This document shows, piece by piece, positions 7,820-15,531 of a stretch of DNA of 64,000 nucleotides. Positions within the stretch are counted from its first letter, which is position 1, and each line of letters opens with the position of its first letter. The notes under the pieces were generated by a model. The model was not told where the DNA came from, searched no databases, and saw only the letters and a list, made by a program, of their open reading frames with translations. A program made the translations under genes and the position numbers. Source of the stretch: Lachnospiraceae bacterium AD3010 (GTDB lineage: Bacteria > Bacillota > Clostridia > Lachnospirales > Lachnospiraceae); contig JHWU01000016.1 of the NCBI GenBank assembly GCA_000622025.1, forward strand, positions 25,903-89,902, read 5' to 3'.

Positions 7820-8670
7820 CAGCTTCTCCCGTAGACCCTTTCCTTCAGCTTTTCCCTGACAAGATCTATGGTGCTTTCACTTACATCCCTGTCATGGAAG
7901 AGCCGGAAGCTTTCCACTGCCTGAAAGAGCAGCATGTCAAGACCGTTTACCGCCGTTCCTCCCACCTGCTTAATGCGCTTCATAAAAGCCGTTTCCGAAG
8001 GATTGTAGATAATATCGACGGCACGGTTTATCTTCTTATAGAAGCCTTCCTCCTCAATGGGCGCCGCCCCGGTATCCGGAAAAAGCCCGACACTGGTACA
8101 CTGAACGCAGAAATACCCGTCCCCTTCTATCTCCTCATAGTCACTGAGGGACAGGATCCTGTTCCTTTTATCCCCTCCGAACTTTTCAAAAGCCCTTTCT
8201 ACCGACCGGTTCAAAATGTAGACACCACTGACTCCGAGTGAGTACAGAGCGTGAAGAACCGCATTTGCAGCACCACCGGCTCCAAGCATTATTACCTTCT
8301 CTCCCCGGATATCGAAACCGCATTCCCTGATCTCACGCATAAACCCGGCTGCATCGGTATTATAGCCCTTGTAACCACCTTCCTTAAGGCAAAGTGTATT
8401 CACCGCACCTATCTTTGCCGCCTCTTCATCAATATCGCATAGATAGGGGATCACATCCTCCTTATGCGGAACCGTCACATTAAAGCCGCGTATTCCCATC
8501 GCGCCTGCCCCCTTAAGGACAGTTCCCGTATCTCCGCGCCTTACGCGGAATGCAGTATATACTGAATTTATTTTTTCACATTCAGCAAGGCTGTTATGGA
8601 TAAAGGGAGAAAGCGTATGCTCCACCGGATCTCCCAGAAGAGCGCAGACTCCTGTGCTTCCGTCTATCAT
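7819..8670 (-). CDS. aroE: shikimate dehydrogenase (NADP+)
   Basis: 283 residues. It reduces 3-dehydroshikimate to shikimate. LSPFIHNSL and NVTVPHKEDV (catalytic Lys) form the substrate site, YNTDAAGF carries the partner Asp, and LGAGGAANAVLHAL is the NADP-binding loop. The C-terminal GLDMLLFQAVESFRLF is typical. It overlaps the upstream yqeG gene by four bases. Confidence 0.96.
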   Translation of the reverse strand: MIDGSTGVCALLGDPVEHTLSPFIHNSLAECEKINSVYTAFRVRRGDTGTVLKGAGAMGIRGFNVTVPHKEDVIPYLCDIDEEAAKIGAVNTLCLKEGGYKGYNTDAAGFMREIRECGFDIRGEKVIMLGAGGAANAVLHALYSLGVSGVYILNRSVERAFEKFGGDKRNRILSLSDYEEIEGDGYFCVQCTSVGLFPDTGAAPIEEEGFYKKINRAVDIIYNPSETAFMKRIKQVGGTAVNGLDMLLFQAVESFRLFHDRDVSESTIDLVREKLKERVYGRS

Positions 8671-9209
8671 ATTTTGCCTTTCATTTCCTTATCACCGGGA
8701 TCCCTTTTCTGCTGATCCCTGAAGTAGAAGTAAAGAATGAGATTTTCAAACAGCCTTTTTATCACTATCTGGATCTCTTCCCTGTTATCTATCCTTTGGA
8801 CAAGAATGCTCCTTATCCCGCATCTCTTCGCTCCCCATACATCGGTAAACAGCTGGTCCCCGATAAGCACGGTCGAAGAGGGATTCGTGCGCATTCTTTT
8901 CATTGCTTCTATGTATCCGCTTCTTAAGGGTTTATTTCCCTTAAAGATATAGTCGGTATATTTTACGCTCCCGGCGAAGCTCTTAACCCGCTTTTCCCTG
9001 TTATTGGAAAGAAGAAGGCATCTGAAGCCAAGAAAATGCAGTCTCTTAAAAAGCTCCCTCGCTCTCCTGTCGGCAGGTGCTCCGTGGGGCACAAGGGTAT
9101 TGTCTATATCAAATATTATCCCCTTTATACCGGCTTTTCTAAGGGCCGCATAATCCACATCATAAGCGGAACAAACAAATGTATCCGGATAAAATCTCTC
9201 AATAAACAC
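8667..9209 (-). CDS. yqeG: YqeG-family HAD-type phosphatase
   Basis: 180 residues from a GTG start. The HAD nucleophile motif is FDIDNTLVPHG (about residues 33-43), followed by LLLSNNREKRV (motif II) and IGDQLFTDVWGAKRCG (motif III with the paired Asp). These define the YqeG/HAD-IIIA family, whose substrate in Firmicutes is not settled; phosphatidylglycerophosphate phosphatase activity is known for the related plant and yeast enzyme. The ribosome site is weak. It lies 23 bases after nrdR and overlaps aroE, as in other clostridia. Confidence 0.88.
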   Translation of the reverse strand: MFIERFYPDTFVCSAYDVDYAALRKAGIKGIIFDIDNTLVPHGAPADRRARELFKRLHFLGFRCLLLSNNREKRVKSFAGSVKYTDYIFKGNKPLRSGYIEAMKRMRTNPSSTVLIGDQLFTDVWGAKRCGIRSILVQRIDNREEIQIVIKRLFENLILYFYFRDQQKRDPGDKEMKGKI

Positions 9210-9232
9210 TTAGCATCTGAAAAAAGGTGCCG

Positions 9233-9682
9233 CTACTGCAGCACCTTCTTTAATTCCTCCATAAATGAATTTATATCCTTAAATTCCCGATATACGGATG
9301 CGAAACGCACATAGGCTACCGCCTCCAGATCCTTAAGCTTCTTCATCACAAGCTCCCCGATCACCGAGGACTGTATCTCCCTGTCTCCTATGTTGAAGAT
9401 CTCGGTCTCCACCTCGTCAACAAGACTGGTTATCCGCTCGGCGGGGATCGGTCTCTTGTGACAGGCCAGCAGCACTCCGTGCTCTATCTTTTCCCTGTCG
9501 TAGGTCTCCCTGTTATTATCCTTTTTTATCACCATCAGGGGTATGGTCTCCACCTTTTCGTAGGTGGTAAACCTCTTCCCGCACTCATCGCAGATACGTC
9601 TCCGCCTGATGGAATTATTTTCATCAGCAGGTCTCGAATCAATGACCCTGGTGTTTTCATGAGAACAAAACGGACACTTCAT
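9233..9682 (-). CDS. nrdR: transcriptional repressor NrdR
   Basis: 149 residues. It has an N-terminal zinc ribbon (CPFCSHENTRVIDSR ... RRRICDECGKRFTTYE, four Cys) and a C-terminal ATP-cone domain (VIKKDNNRETYDREKI, about residues 50-140). NrdR senses ATP/dATP and represses ribonucleotide reductase genes. No reductase gene is in the window. It is nine bases downstream of ftsZ, so it is almost certainly co-transcribed with it. Confidence 0.96.
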   Translation of the reverse strand: MKCPFCSHENTRVIDSRPADENNSIRRRRICDECGKRFTTYEKVETIPLMVIKKDNNRETYDREKIEHGVLLACHKRPIPAERITSLVDEVETEIFNIGDREIQSSVIGELVMKKLKDLEAVAYVRFASVYREFKDINSFMEELKKVLQ

Positions 9683-9691
9683 ATTCTATCC

Positions 9692-10915
9692 CTACTTTTT
9701 CTTTGACCTGTTAAGAAAATCAGGCACGTCTATTGTCTTCCTTCCTCCCGGTCTCCTCAGTGACTCATAAGTCTGCTGCGGCTGGACCGGAGCAGTGGGA
9801 AGACTTCCGGGTGTAGACAGATTAAGTGTTCCTGCACTGATAGGAGGTCTCGGGGGCACTACCTGGGGTGTAGGGATCAGATTCTTCGTATCCTGCATAA
9901 ATTCCGGATATACCTTATTTCCCTGTCCCACGGGAAGCGGCGCCCTGCCCTGCTGCGGAGCTGTTGCTGACGGATCCTTCATTCCCGTAGCGATAACGGT
10001 AACCTGCATAAGGTCGCCCTTTGACTCGTCTATATAAACACCGTAGATCACGTTTACGTCCTCTCCGGTGATCTCCGTGATATAATCTCCGACTATCTCG
10101 GAATCCTTCAGTGTTACATGACCCGAAACATTTACAACGACATCTGTCGCACCCTTGATGGTGGTCTCGAGGAGCGGGCTCTCGACAGCCTGCTGAACGG
10201 CCTTCTTCGCCCTCTCTTCACCGTCTGCCGCACCTATACCGATATGGGCAACGCCCTTATCCTTCATTGCGGTCTGAAGATCCGCAAAGTCAAGGTTGAT
10301 ATCTCCGGCGTGGACTATAAGATCTGTGATCCCCTGTACTGCCTGCTGCAGAACTTCGTCCGCCTTCTTCATACCCTCCTTGAAGTCCATCTCATCATTA
10401 TTGGGAAGACTTCTCAGCTTTTCATTGGGGATCACTATCATGGTATCAACGCCTTCTGACATGCGCTCAATACCGCTTAAGGCATTTTCCATCCTCTTCT
10501 TTCCCTCAAATTTGAAGGGCTTTGTGACCACTGCTATGGTAAGGATACCCATATCCTTGGCGATCTTTGCAATGACCGGAGCTGCACCGGTACCGGTTCC
10601 GCCTCCCATTCCGCAGGTGACGAAAACCATATCCACTTCCTTCAGTGCATCCGCTATCTCATCCTGGGAATCCTCAGCGGCTTTCTGTCCCTTTGCGGGA
10701 TTTGCCCCTGCACCGAGACCGTCCTTTCCTATCTGAAGTATCCTGGGTGACTTGCTGAGCTGAAGAGCCTGGGAATCCGTATTGACTGCGAGAAAATCAA
10801 CACCGCCGATCTTCTCGTCGATCATTCTGTTTACGGCGTTGTTTCCTGCCCCTCCTACCCCTATGACAAGCATACGACAGGCGCTTGTCTGATCATTATT
10901 CTTTATTTCAAGCAC
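9692..10915 (-). CDS. ftsZ: cell division protein FtsZ
   Basis: 407 residues from a GTG start with AAGGAGG nine bases upstream. The tubulin-type GTP site is clear: [15 protein letters not shown] at the start and [16 protein letters not shown] at about residue 103. The T7 loop [11 protein letters not shown] follows. A proline-rich linker (about 320-390) leads to the C-terminal anchor peptide [14 protein letters not shown] that binds FtsA/SepF-type partners. No ftsA lies beside it, so SepF or a distant FtsA would be the membrane tether. It has its own promoter and a 153-base gap from divIB. Confidence 0.98.
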   Translation of the reverse strand: MLEIKNNDQTSACRMLVIGVGGAGNNAVNRMIDEKIGGVDFLAVNTDSQALQLSKSPRILQIGKDGLGAGANPAKGQKAAEDSQDEIADALKEVDMVFVTCGMGGGTGTGAAPVIAKIAKDMGILTIAVVTKPFKFEGKKRMENALSGIERMSEGVDTMIVIPNEKLRSLPNNDEMDFKEGMKKADEVLQQAVQGITDLIVHAGDINLDFADLQTAMKDKGVAHIGIGAADGEERAKKAVQQAVESPLLETTIKGATDVVVNVSGHVTLKDSEIVGDYITEITGEDVNVIYGVYIDESKGDLMQVTVIATGMKDPSATAPQQGRAPLPVGQGNKVYPEFMQDTKNLIPTPQVVPPRPPISAGTLNLSTPGSLPTAPVQPQQTYESLRRPGGRKTIDVPDFLNRSKKK

Positions 10916-10955
10916 GAACTGCTTCCTCCTTAATCTCCCAAAAAAGTCTGTTACT

Positions 10956-10984
10956 ATAATATATTTTATTCAGTCATAAATCAA
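10956..10984 (-). promoter_or_regulatory. ftsZ promoter
   Basis: Minus strand TTGATT (10979-10984), 17 bases, TATTAT (10956-10961), about 40 bases before the ftsZ start. It separates ftsZ-nrdR-yqeG-aro transcription from the upstream cluster. Confidence 0.65.
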
Positions 10985-11068
10985 TAACAATTTTACCTAA
11001 AATAGCCATTCTTTTTTCATTTGGTAAACATAAAAAAATTACGTAAACTGGATACGTTCCGGCATCTG

Positions 11069-11800
11069 TCAGTCACCTTCAAAGGTAACGAAAGAATTGT
11101 CGGCATTTTCCGTGTAGTTCTCAAGATGCAGCACTCCCTTTTTCCCGGAGAGCTCCGGCTGTATATTTTTAAGCCTCATCATTTTCTCATCTATATAGGA
11201 CATATCGCCGAGAAGCACCCGGACATCTCCTAGATATAAGGTAATGGAAGAATCGCCTGAAAAATAAATGCCGTCGGTCACGATGCTGTACTTTGTCAGA
11301 AGCTGTGTTAATGACAATATCTCATTAAAGATCTCCGGATCTTCGACCGGAAGAGGCTTCCCAACAATGCAATGGTCAAATTTCAGTCCCGTTACATGCG
11401 GCAGACCCTCAATGACTTCATCCGAGCTCTCAACAACAATACCCTCCCGGTCAAAATACATAAGTTTTCCGAGAAAATCCACATAACCGGCAACAGCCTT
11501 TTCATATACCTCTATGGTTATGGTATCCAGATCGTCAAATTTTACATCCATCCTTTCGATAAAAGGGACATCCTTTATCGGCTTATTCCTGTATTTGAAT
11601 CTCAAGTACAGCGCATTCTTTCCGATAATACTGTCATCAAGCACCATTGCCCTTATCTCATCATCGCTGTAACGTGAATTTCCGGATACATGGACTGTGG
11701 ACACCTTGAATTCCTGCAGAAAATAATAAAGGCCCCCCATAAGGGCAGCCGCCACCGCCAGCACTATGATAAGCACAGTAAGGACTTTTCCGCTCTTCAA
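11069..11800 (-). CDS. divIB: cell division protein FtsQ/DivIB
   Basis: 243 residues: a short cytoplasmic tail, one membrane segment (VLTVLIIVLAVAAALMGGLYYFL, about 5-27), then a POTRA domain starting FKVSTVHVSGNSRYSDDEI and a beta domain. This is the FtsQ/DivIB layout, a bitopic divisome protein that holds FtsL and the FtsW/PBP pair. The start overlaps the end of ftsW by four bases. Sequence identity in this family is low, so the call rests on topology, the POTRA motif and position. Confidence 0.88.
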   Translation of the reverse strand: MKSGKVLTVLIIVLAVAAALMGGLYYFLQEFKVSTVHVSGNSRYSDDEIRAMVLDDSIIGKNALYLRFKYRNKPIKDVPFIERMDVKFDDLDTITIEVYEKAVAGYVDFLGKLMYFDREGIVVESSDEVIEGLPHVTGLKFDHCIVGKPLPVEDPEIFNEILSLTQLLTKYSIVTDGIYFSGDSSITLYLGDVRVLLGDMSYIDEKMMRLKNIQPELSGKKGVLHLENYTENADNSFVTFEGD

Positions 11801-12930
11801 ACCTCTATACTCCTGGAAACGCTTAAAACAAGCCCTATTTCAAACAAAAGGAACAAGACCGAGGTTCCCCCGTAGGAAATAAAGGGAAGTGTAATACCCG
11901 TATTCGGAATGGTATTTGTAACAACAGCTATATTCAGAATGACCTGTATTGCTATATGAGCCATAACACCGGTGGCCAGAAATGCCCCGTACCTGTCAGG
12001 CGCATTATTTGCTATCACCACAAATCTCCATATAAGGATAACAAACATGAACATTACGGCCACAGCACCGAAAAGTCCCAGCTCCTCGCAGATTATGGAG
12101 AAGATCATATCATTCTGGGCTTCCGGAACGAATCCAAGCTTCTGTGTACTCTGTCCCAGGCCTTTGCCGAAGATCCCGCCTGCGCCGATGGAATAAAGCG
12201 ACTGCAGAGTCTGGTACCCCGTGCCCGACGCATATGCCTCCGGCTGCAGCCAGGCTCTGATCCTCGCCATACGATAGCTCATTTCCTCCGGGATTATCCC
12301 GTGCATCACGAGATAGACCACCAGCGCCGCTGCCCCCACTATAAGAGCAGCGATAAAAAGAAAGGGCAGAGTCCTCGGGGAACATACAAATATCATGACC
12401 GCCGCGATACCGAAAATGATAATCGCCGAGCTCAGGTTACTTGTAATGAAAAGCACCATTCCCGCAGGCACTCCCGCAGCTATGAGACATATAAGAAGCC
12501 CCGTTCCCGTGGAGGTCAGCTTCTGACCGTACTTACAGAGGTAGGCGGCAAAGAGCAGTATAACCCCCACCTTTGCAGCCTCTGCCGGCTGCACCGAGAT
12601 ACCTATGTCCAGCCATCTCCTGGCACCGTTCTTTGTTACCCCAAGAGGAGTGAGGACCAGAAATACCAGGATAAGAGAAGAAAGATAGATAAAAAGCGCA
12701 GGAGCCTTCCATATATGGTAATTGATCCTTGAGACAACTATCATTACCACAAAGCCCAGTGCAGTGGCCCTTGCCTGATTCTTCAGATAAAATGCAGAAT
12801 CATTGAATTTCAGGCTGGATTCGTAGGAGCTTGCCGAATAGACCATGATAAGCCCGAACAAAAGCAGAAATATCACGGCAAAAAGAAGGCTGAAATCCGT
12901 ATAATGCCTGGTCTTTTTCTCCTGTTTCAT
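11797..12930 (-). CDS. ftsW: SEDS peptidoglycan polymerase FtsW
   Basis: 377 residues with about ten hydrophobic segments. SEDS signatures include LLLFGLIMVYSASSYES at the N-terminus, RRWLDIGISVQPAEAAK, LGQSTQKLGFVPEAQNDMIFSIICEELG and the C-terminal NTGITLPFISYGGTS. It polymerises lipid II at the septum with its partner class B PBP (15532-17955). Position between murD and divIB favours FtsW over RodA; SpoVE, the sporulation paralogue, cannot be excluded. It overlaps murD by four bases. Confidence 0.93.
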   Translation of the reverse strand: MKQEKKTRHYTDFSLLFAVIFLLLFGLIMVYSASSYESSLKFNDSAFYLKNQARATALGFVVMIVVSRINYHIWKAPALFIYLSSLILVFLVLTPLGVTKNGARRWLDIGISVQPAEAAKVGVILLFAAYLCKYGQKLTSTGTGLLICLIAAGVPAGMVLFITSNLSSAIIIFGIAAVMIFVCSPRTLPFLFIAALIVGAAALVVYLVMHGIIPEEMSYRMARIRAWLQPEAYASGTGYQTLQSLYSIGAGGIFGKGLGQSTQKLGFVPEAQNDMIFSIICEELGLFGAVAVMFMFVILIWRFVVIANNAPDRYGAFLATGVMAHIAIQVILNIAVVTNTIPNTGITLPFISYGGTSVLFLLFEIGLVLSVSRSIEV

Positions 12931-14300
12931 AGTGAAGAAACGTACTCCTTGAAGAGTCTTCCTCTCTCCTCGTAATTTTTGAACATATCCCAGCTTGCAC
13001 AGGCAGGGGATAAGAGCACCGCATCACCGCTTAAAGCATTATCGTATGCTATATTCACCGCATCACGAAGGTCTTTAGCCTTGATAACGGCTCCGAAACC
13101 GTGACGAGCGGCACATTCCTTTATTGATTCCGCCGTCTCTCCGATAAGGATAAGGAGCTTTACCTTTCCGTCAAAGGCTTCTATAAATTCATCATAGGAG
13201 CTCTTCTTATCATAGCCTCCGCCTATAAGTATCGTCGGCTTTATCATAGCTTCAACCGCTTTTATCGCGGCATCCGGATTGGTACCCTTTGAATCATTAT
13301 AATAATCAACTCCCTTAAAGGTCCTTACATACTCGATCCTGTGCTCGACCGCCTTGAAATTCCTGACCGTATCCCTTATGACCTCATCCGGGACACCGAA
13401 GCGGACAGCCATTGCAACCGCTGCCATAACGTTCTCAAGGTTATGCTTCCCGAGAAGCCTGATCTCATCAACGTCGACTATCCTTCTTTCGTTATAAAAG
13501 ATCCCTCCGTCAATAATATGGACAAAATCCCTCTTTTCATTGATGGGAACGCCGTTTCCGGTAAAAAATACGATATCGGCCTTCTGATCCTTCTCCATAG
13601 CCCGGGTAATCGGATCATCATAATTTAAGACCAGGGTATCATCCTTATCCTGATTTTCGCTGATCCTCTTCTTTACGGCAGCGTAGTTCTCCATGGTATG
13701 GTGGCGGTTCAGATGATCCGGGGTCACATTCAGCACCGCTGAAATACGTGGCTTAAATTCGTGAATGGTCTCAAGCTGAAAGGAGCTTATCTCCGCAACA
13801 GTAATGGTCTCATCCGTGGTCTCCGGTGCGTGAAGAGTATAGGGATCCCCTATATTTCCGACAACATGCACACTTCTGTTTGTCCCTGCTGAATAAGCCT
13901 TCATGATCTCTCCGAGAAGAGTAGTTGTGGTGGTCTTTCCGTTCGTTCCGGTTATTGCAAGTGTCTCTCCCTTTGAAAGATCAAATCCAAGCTCTATCTC
14001 TCCCGTAATAAAGGCACCCCGCTCCGAAAGCTCTTTAACCACGGGGTTATCAAGGGGAACACCGGGGCTTAGGACAAGGATATCCGTTTTTTCTTTTTCT
14101 TCCTCCGGCAGAGTTCCGCAGATGATATTAAGCCTTTCGTTATCTTCAAAGGAAGCCCTCAGAGCCTCCCTGTCGTTTTTCTCATTCTCGTCAAAAATAG
14201 TGACATAAGCACCGTTTCCAAGGAGAAGAGCGGCAGCAGCCTTTCCGCTTACTCCGCTTCCGAAGACAAGACATTTTTTTCCTTTGTACCTGTTACCCAT
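12927..14300 (-). CDS. murD: UDP-N-acetylmuramoylalanine--D-glutamate ligase
   Basis: 457 residues from the ATG at 14300, preceded by GAAGGG; a possible start at 14321 falls inside a dispersed repeat and is less likely. MurD adds D-Glu to UDP-MurNAc-L-Ala. Visible motifs are VFGSGVSGKAAAALLL (Rossmann), AITGTNGKTTTTTLLGE (P-loop), PRISAVLNVTPDHLNRH and YYNDSKGTNPDAAIKAVEA, the Mur ligase set. It is separated from mraY by 190 bases of repeats but faces the same way. Confidence 0.97.
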   Translation of the reverse strand: MGNRYKGKKCLVFGSGVSGKAAAALLLGNGAYVTIFDENEKNDREALRASFEDNERLNIICGTLPEEEKEKTDILVLSPGVPLDNPVVKELSERGAFITGEIELGFDLSKGETLAITGTNGKTTTTTLLGEIMKAYSAGTNRSVHVVGNIGDPYTLHAPETTDETITVAEISSFQLETIHEFKPRISAVLNVTPDHLNRHHTMENYAAVKKRISENQDKDDTLVLNYDDPITRAMEKDQKADIVFFTGNGVPINEKRDFVHIIDGGIFYNERRIVDVDEIRLLGKHNLENVMAAVAMAVRFGVPDEVIRDTVRNFKAVEHRIEYVRTFKGVDYYNDSKGTNPDAAIKAVEAMIKPTILIGGGYDKKSSYDEFIEAFDGKVKLLILIGETAESIKECAARHGFGAVIKAKDLRDAVNIAYDNALSGDAVLLSPACASWDMFKNYEERGRLFKEYVSSL

Positions 14301-14314
14301 CTTATTTTTCCCTT

Positions 14315-14480
14315 CTGTCATCCCTGAAAAAAGATTCTTCGGGCTTCGCCCTCAGAATGACAGGCTTTTCCTGTCTGTCATCCCTGAAAAAGATTCTTCG
14401 GGCTTCGCCCTCAGAATGACAGGCTTTTCTAGTGACATGCTTTTCCTGTCTGTTATCCCGGGCGTAAGCGAGGGATCTTT
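14315..14480. repeat. two-and-a-half copies of a dispersed palindromic repeat
   Basis: Nearly identical units at 14315-14363 and 14375-14422 each run from CTGTCATCCCTGAAAA to CTCAGAATGACAG, with an internal GGGCTTCGCCC hairpin. A degraded third unit (TGTTATCCCGGGCGTAAGCG) ends at 14480. Each unit folds on itself. They occupy the murD-mraY gap. Confidence 0.85.
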
Positions 14481-14492
14481 TAATGATCTTTA

Positions 14493-15470
14493 TCACATCA
14501 AAACAAGCGTAAGAATGCATCCCGCCAGCGTCACCAGCGTGAATACCGTCACCACCTTCACCTCACTCCAGCCAAGGAGCTCAAAGTGGTGATGAATGGG
14601 GGCCATCTTAAAGAATCTCTTTCCGCCTGTCGCCTTGAAATACAGAACCTGAATTATAACAGACAGGACCTCGGCAAAATATATGACACCCATAAATATA
14701 AGGAATATCGGCATTTTCAGCATGATCATTGAGGAAGCCGCAAAGCCTCCGAGAGCCAGGGAACCCGTGTCTCCCATAAAGACCTTTGCCGGGTGATGGT
14801 TATATACAAGAAACCCCAGAAGTGCTCCTGTCATCACCGCTGCAGACATTGTTATATTAATTGCAAGGGAGGAAGAAATGATGGCGATAAATACTGCGAT
14901 AACCACAGTGACCGAGCTTAGGAGCCCGTCCAGACCATCCGTGAAATTGGAACCGTTGGTTGTTCCGAGAAACACAAATACAAGAAAGGGTATCGTAAAA
15001 ATACCCGCGTTTACATAGATACCCGCCCCATCAGGTGTGATAAGGGAGGAAAAGGGTATCAGCATATCGAAGCCCACCTCCGTAAAAGTAGACACGGAGT
15101 AGATCACGGCAAGAGAAACAATGATCTGCAAAAGAAGCTTCTGCCAGGCCCTAAGACCCAGATTCCTCTTCATAACGACCTTTATATAGTCATCTATAAA
15201 GCCTACCGCACCAAAGCCCAGCGTTCCCACTATTACCGGGATCGAAGCCCTGTATAGTTCCGCCTCATAAGCGGTCATCACCACGAACACAACAAGGAAC
15301 ATAATGCCCCCCATTGTTGGAGTACCGGTCTTTTTCTTGTGGGATTCCGGACCTTCTTCTCTTTCTACCTGCCTCGCCTTAAGCTTTTTCAAAAGAGGCA
15401 GCAGGAAGTATCCGACAGCTGCAGTAAGTGAAAAAGCGATCAGAAGATGAATTAAGAACTTTGTAAACAT
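14493..15470 (-). CDS. mraY: phospho-N-acetylmuramoyl-pentapeptide-transferase
   Basis: 325 residues, about ten membrane segments. It transfers phospho-MurNAc-pentapeptide to undecaprenyl phosphate, giving lipid I. Conserved blocks are KKKTGTPTMGGIMFL, FGAVGFIDDYIKV (the Asp pair), TNGSNFTDGLDGLLSS, VFMGDTGSLALGGF and MAPIHHHFELLGWSEVKVV. The length is typical. It lies 61 bases downstream of the PBP gene. Confidence 0.97.
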   Translation of the reverse strand: MFTKFLIHLLIAFSLTAAVGYFLLPLLKKLKARQVEREEGPESHKKKTGTPTMGGIMFLVVFVVMTAYEAELYRASIPVIVGTLGFGAVGFIDDYIKVVMKRNLGLRAWQKLLLQIIVSLAVIYSVSTFTEVGFDMLIPFSSLITPDGAGIYVNAGIFTIPFLVFVFLGTTNGSNFTDGLDGLLSSVTVVIAVFIAIISSSLAINITMSAAVMTGALLGFLVYNHHPAKVFMGDTGSLALGGFAASSMIMLKMPIFLIFMGVIYFAEVLSVIIQVLYFKATGGKRFFKMAPIHHHFELLGWSEVKVVTVFTLVTLAGCILTLVLM

Positions 15471-15531
15471 ATGCTCCGCCCTCTAATTTGATATCCTAGA
15501 AAGTATAAAGCATATAAAGCGTTTTTTCAAA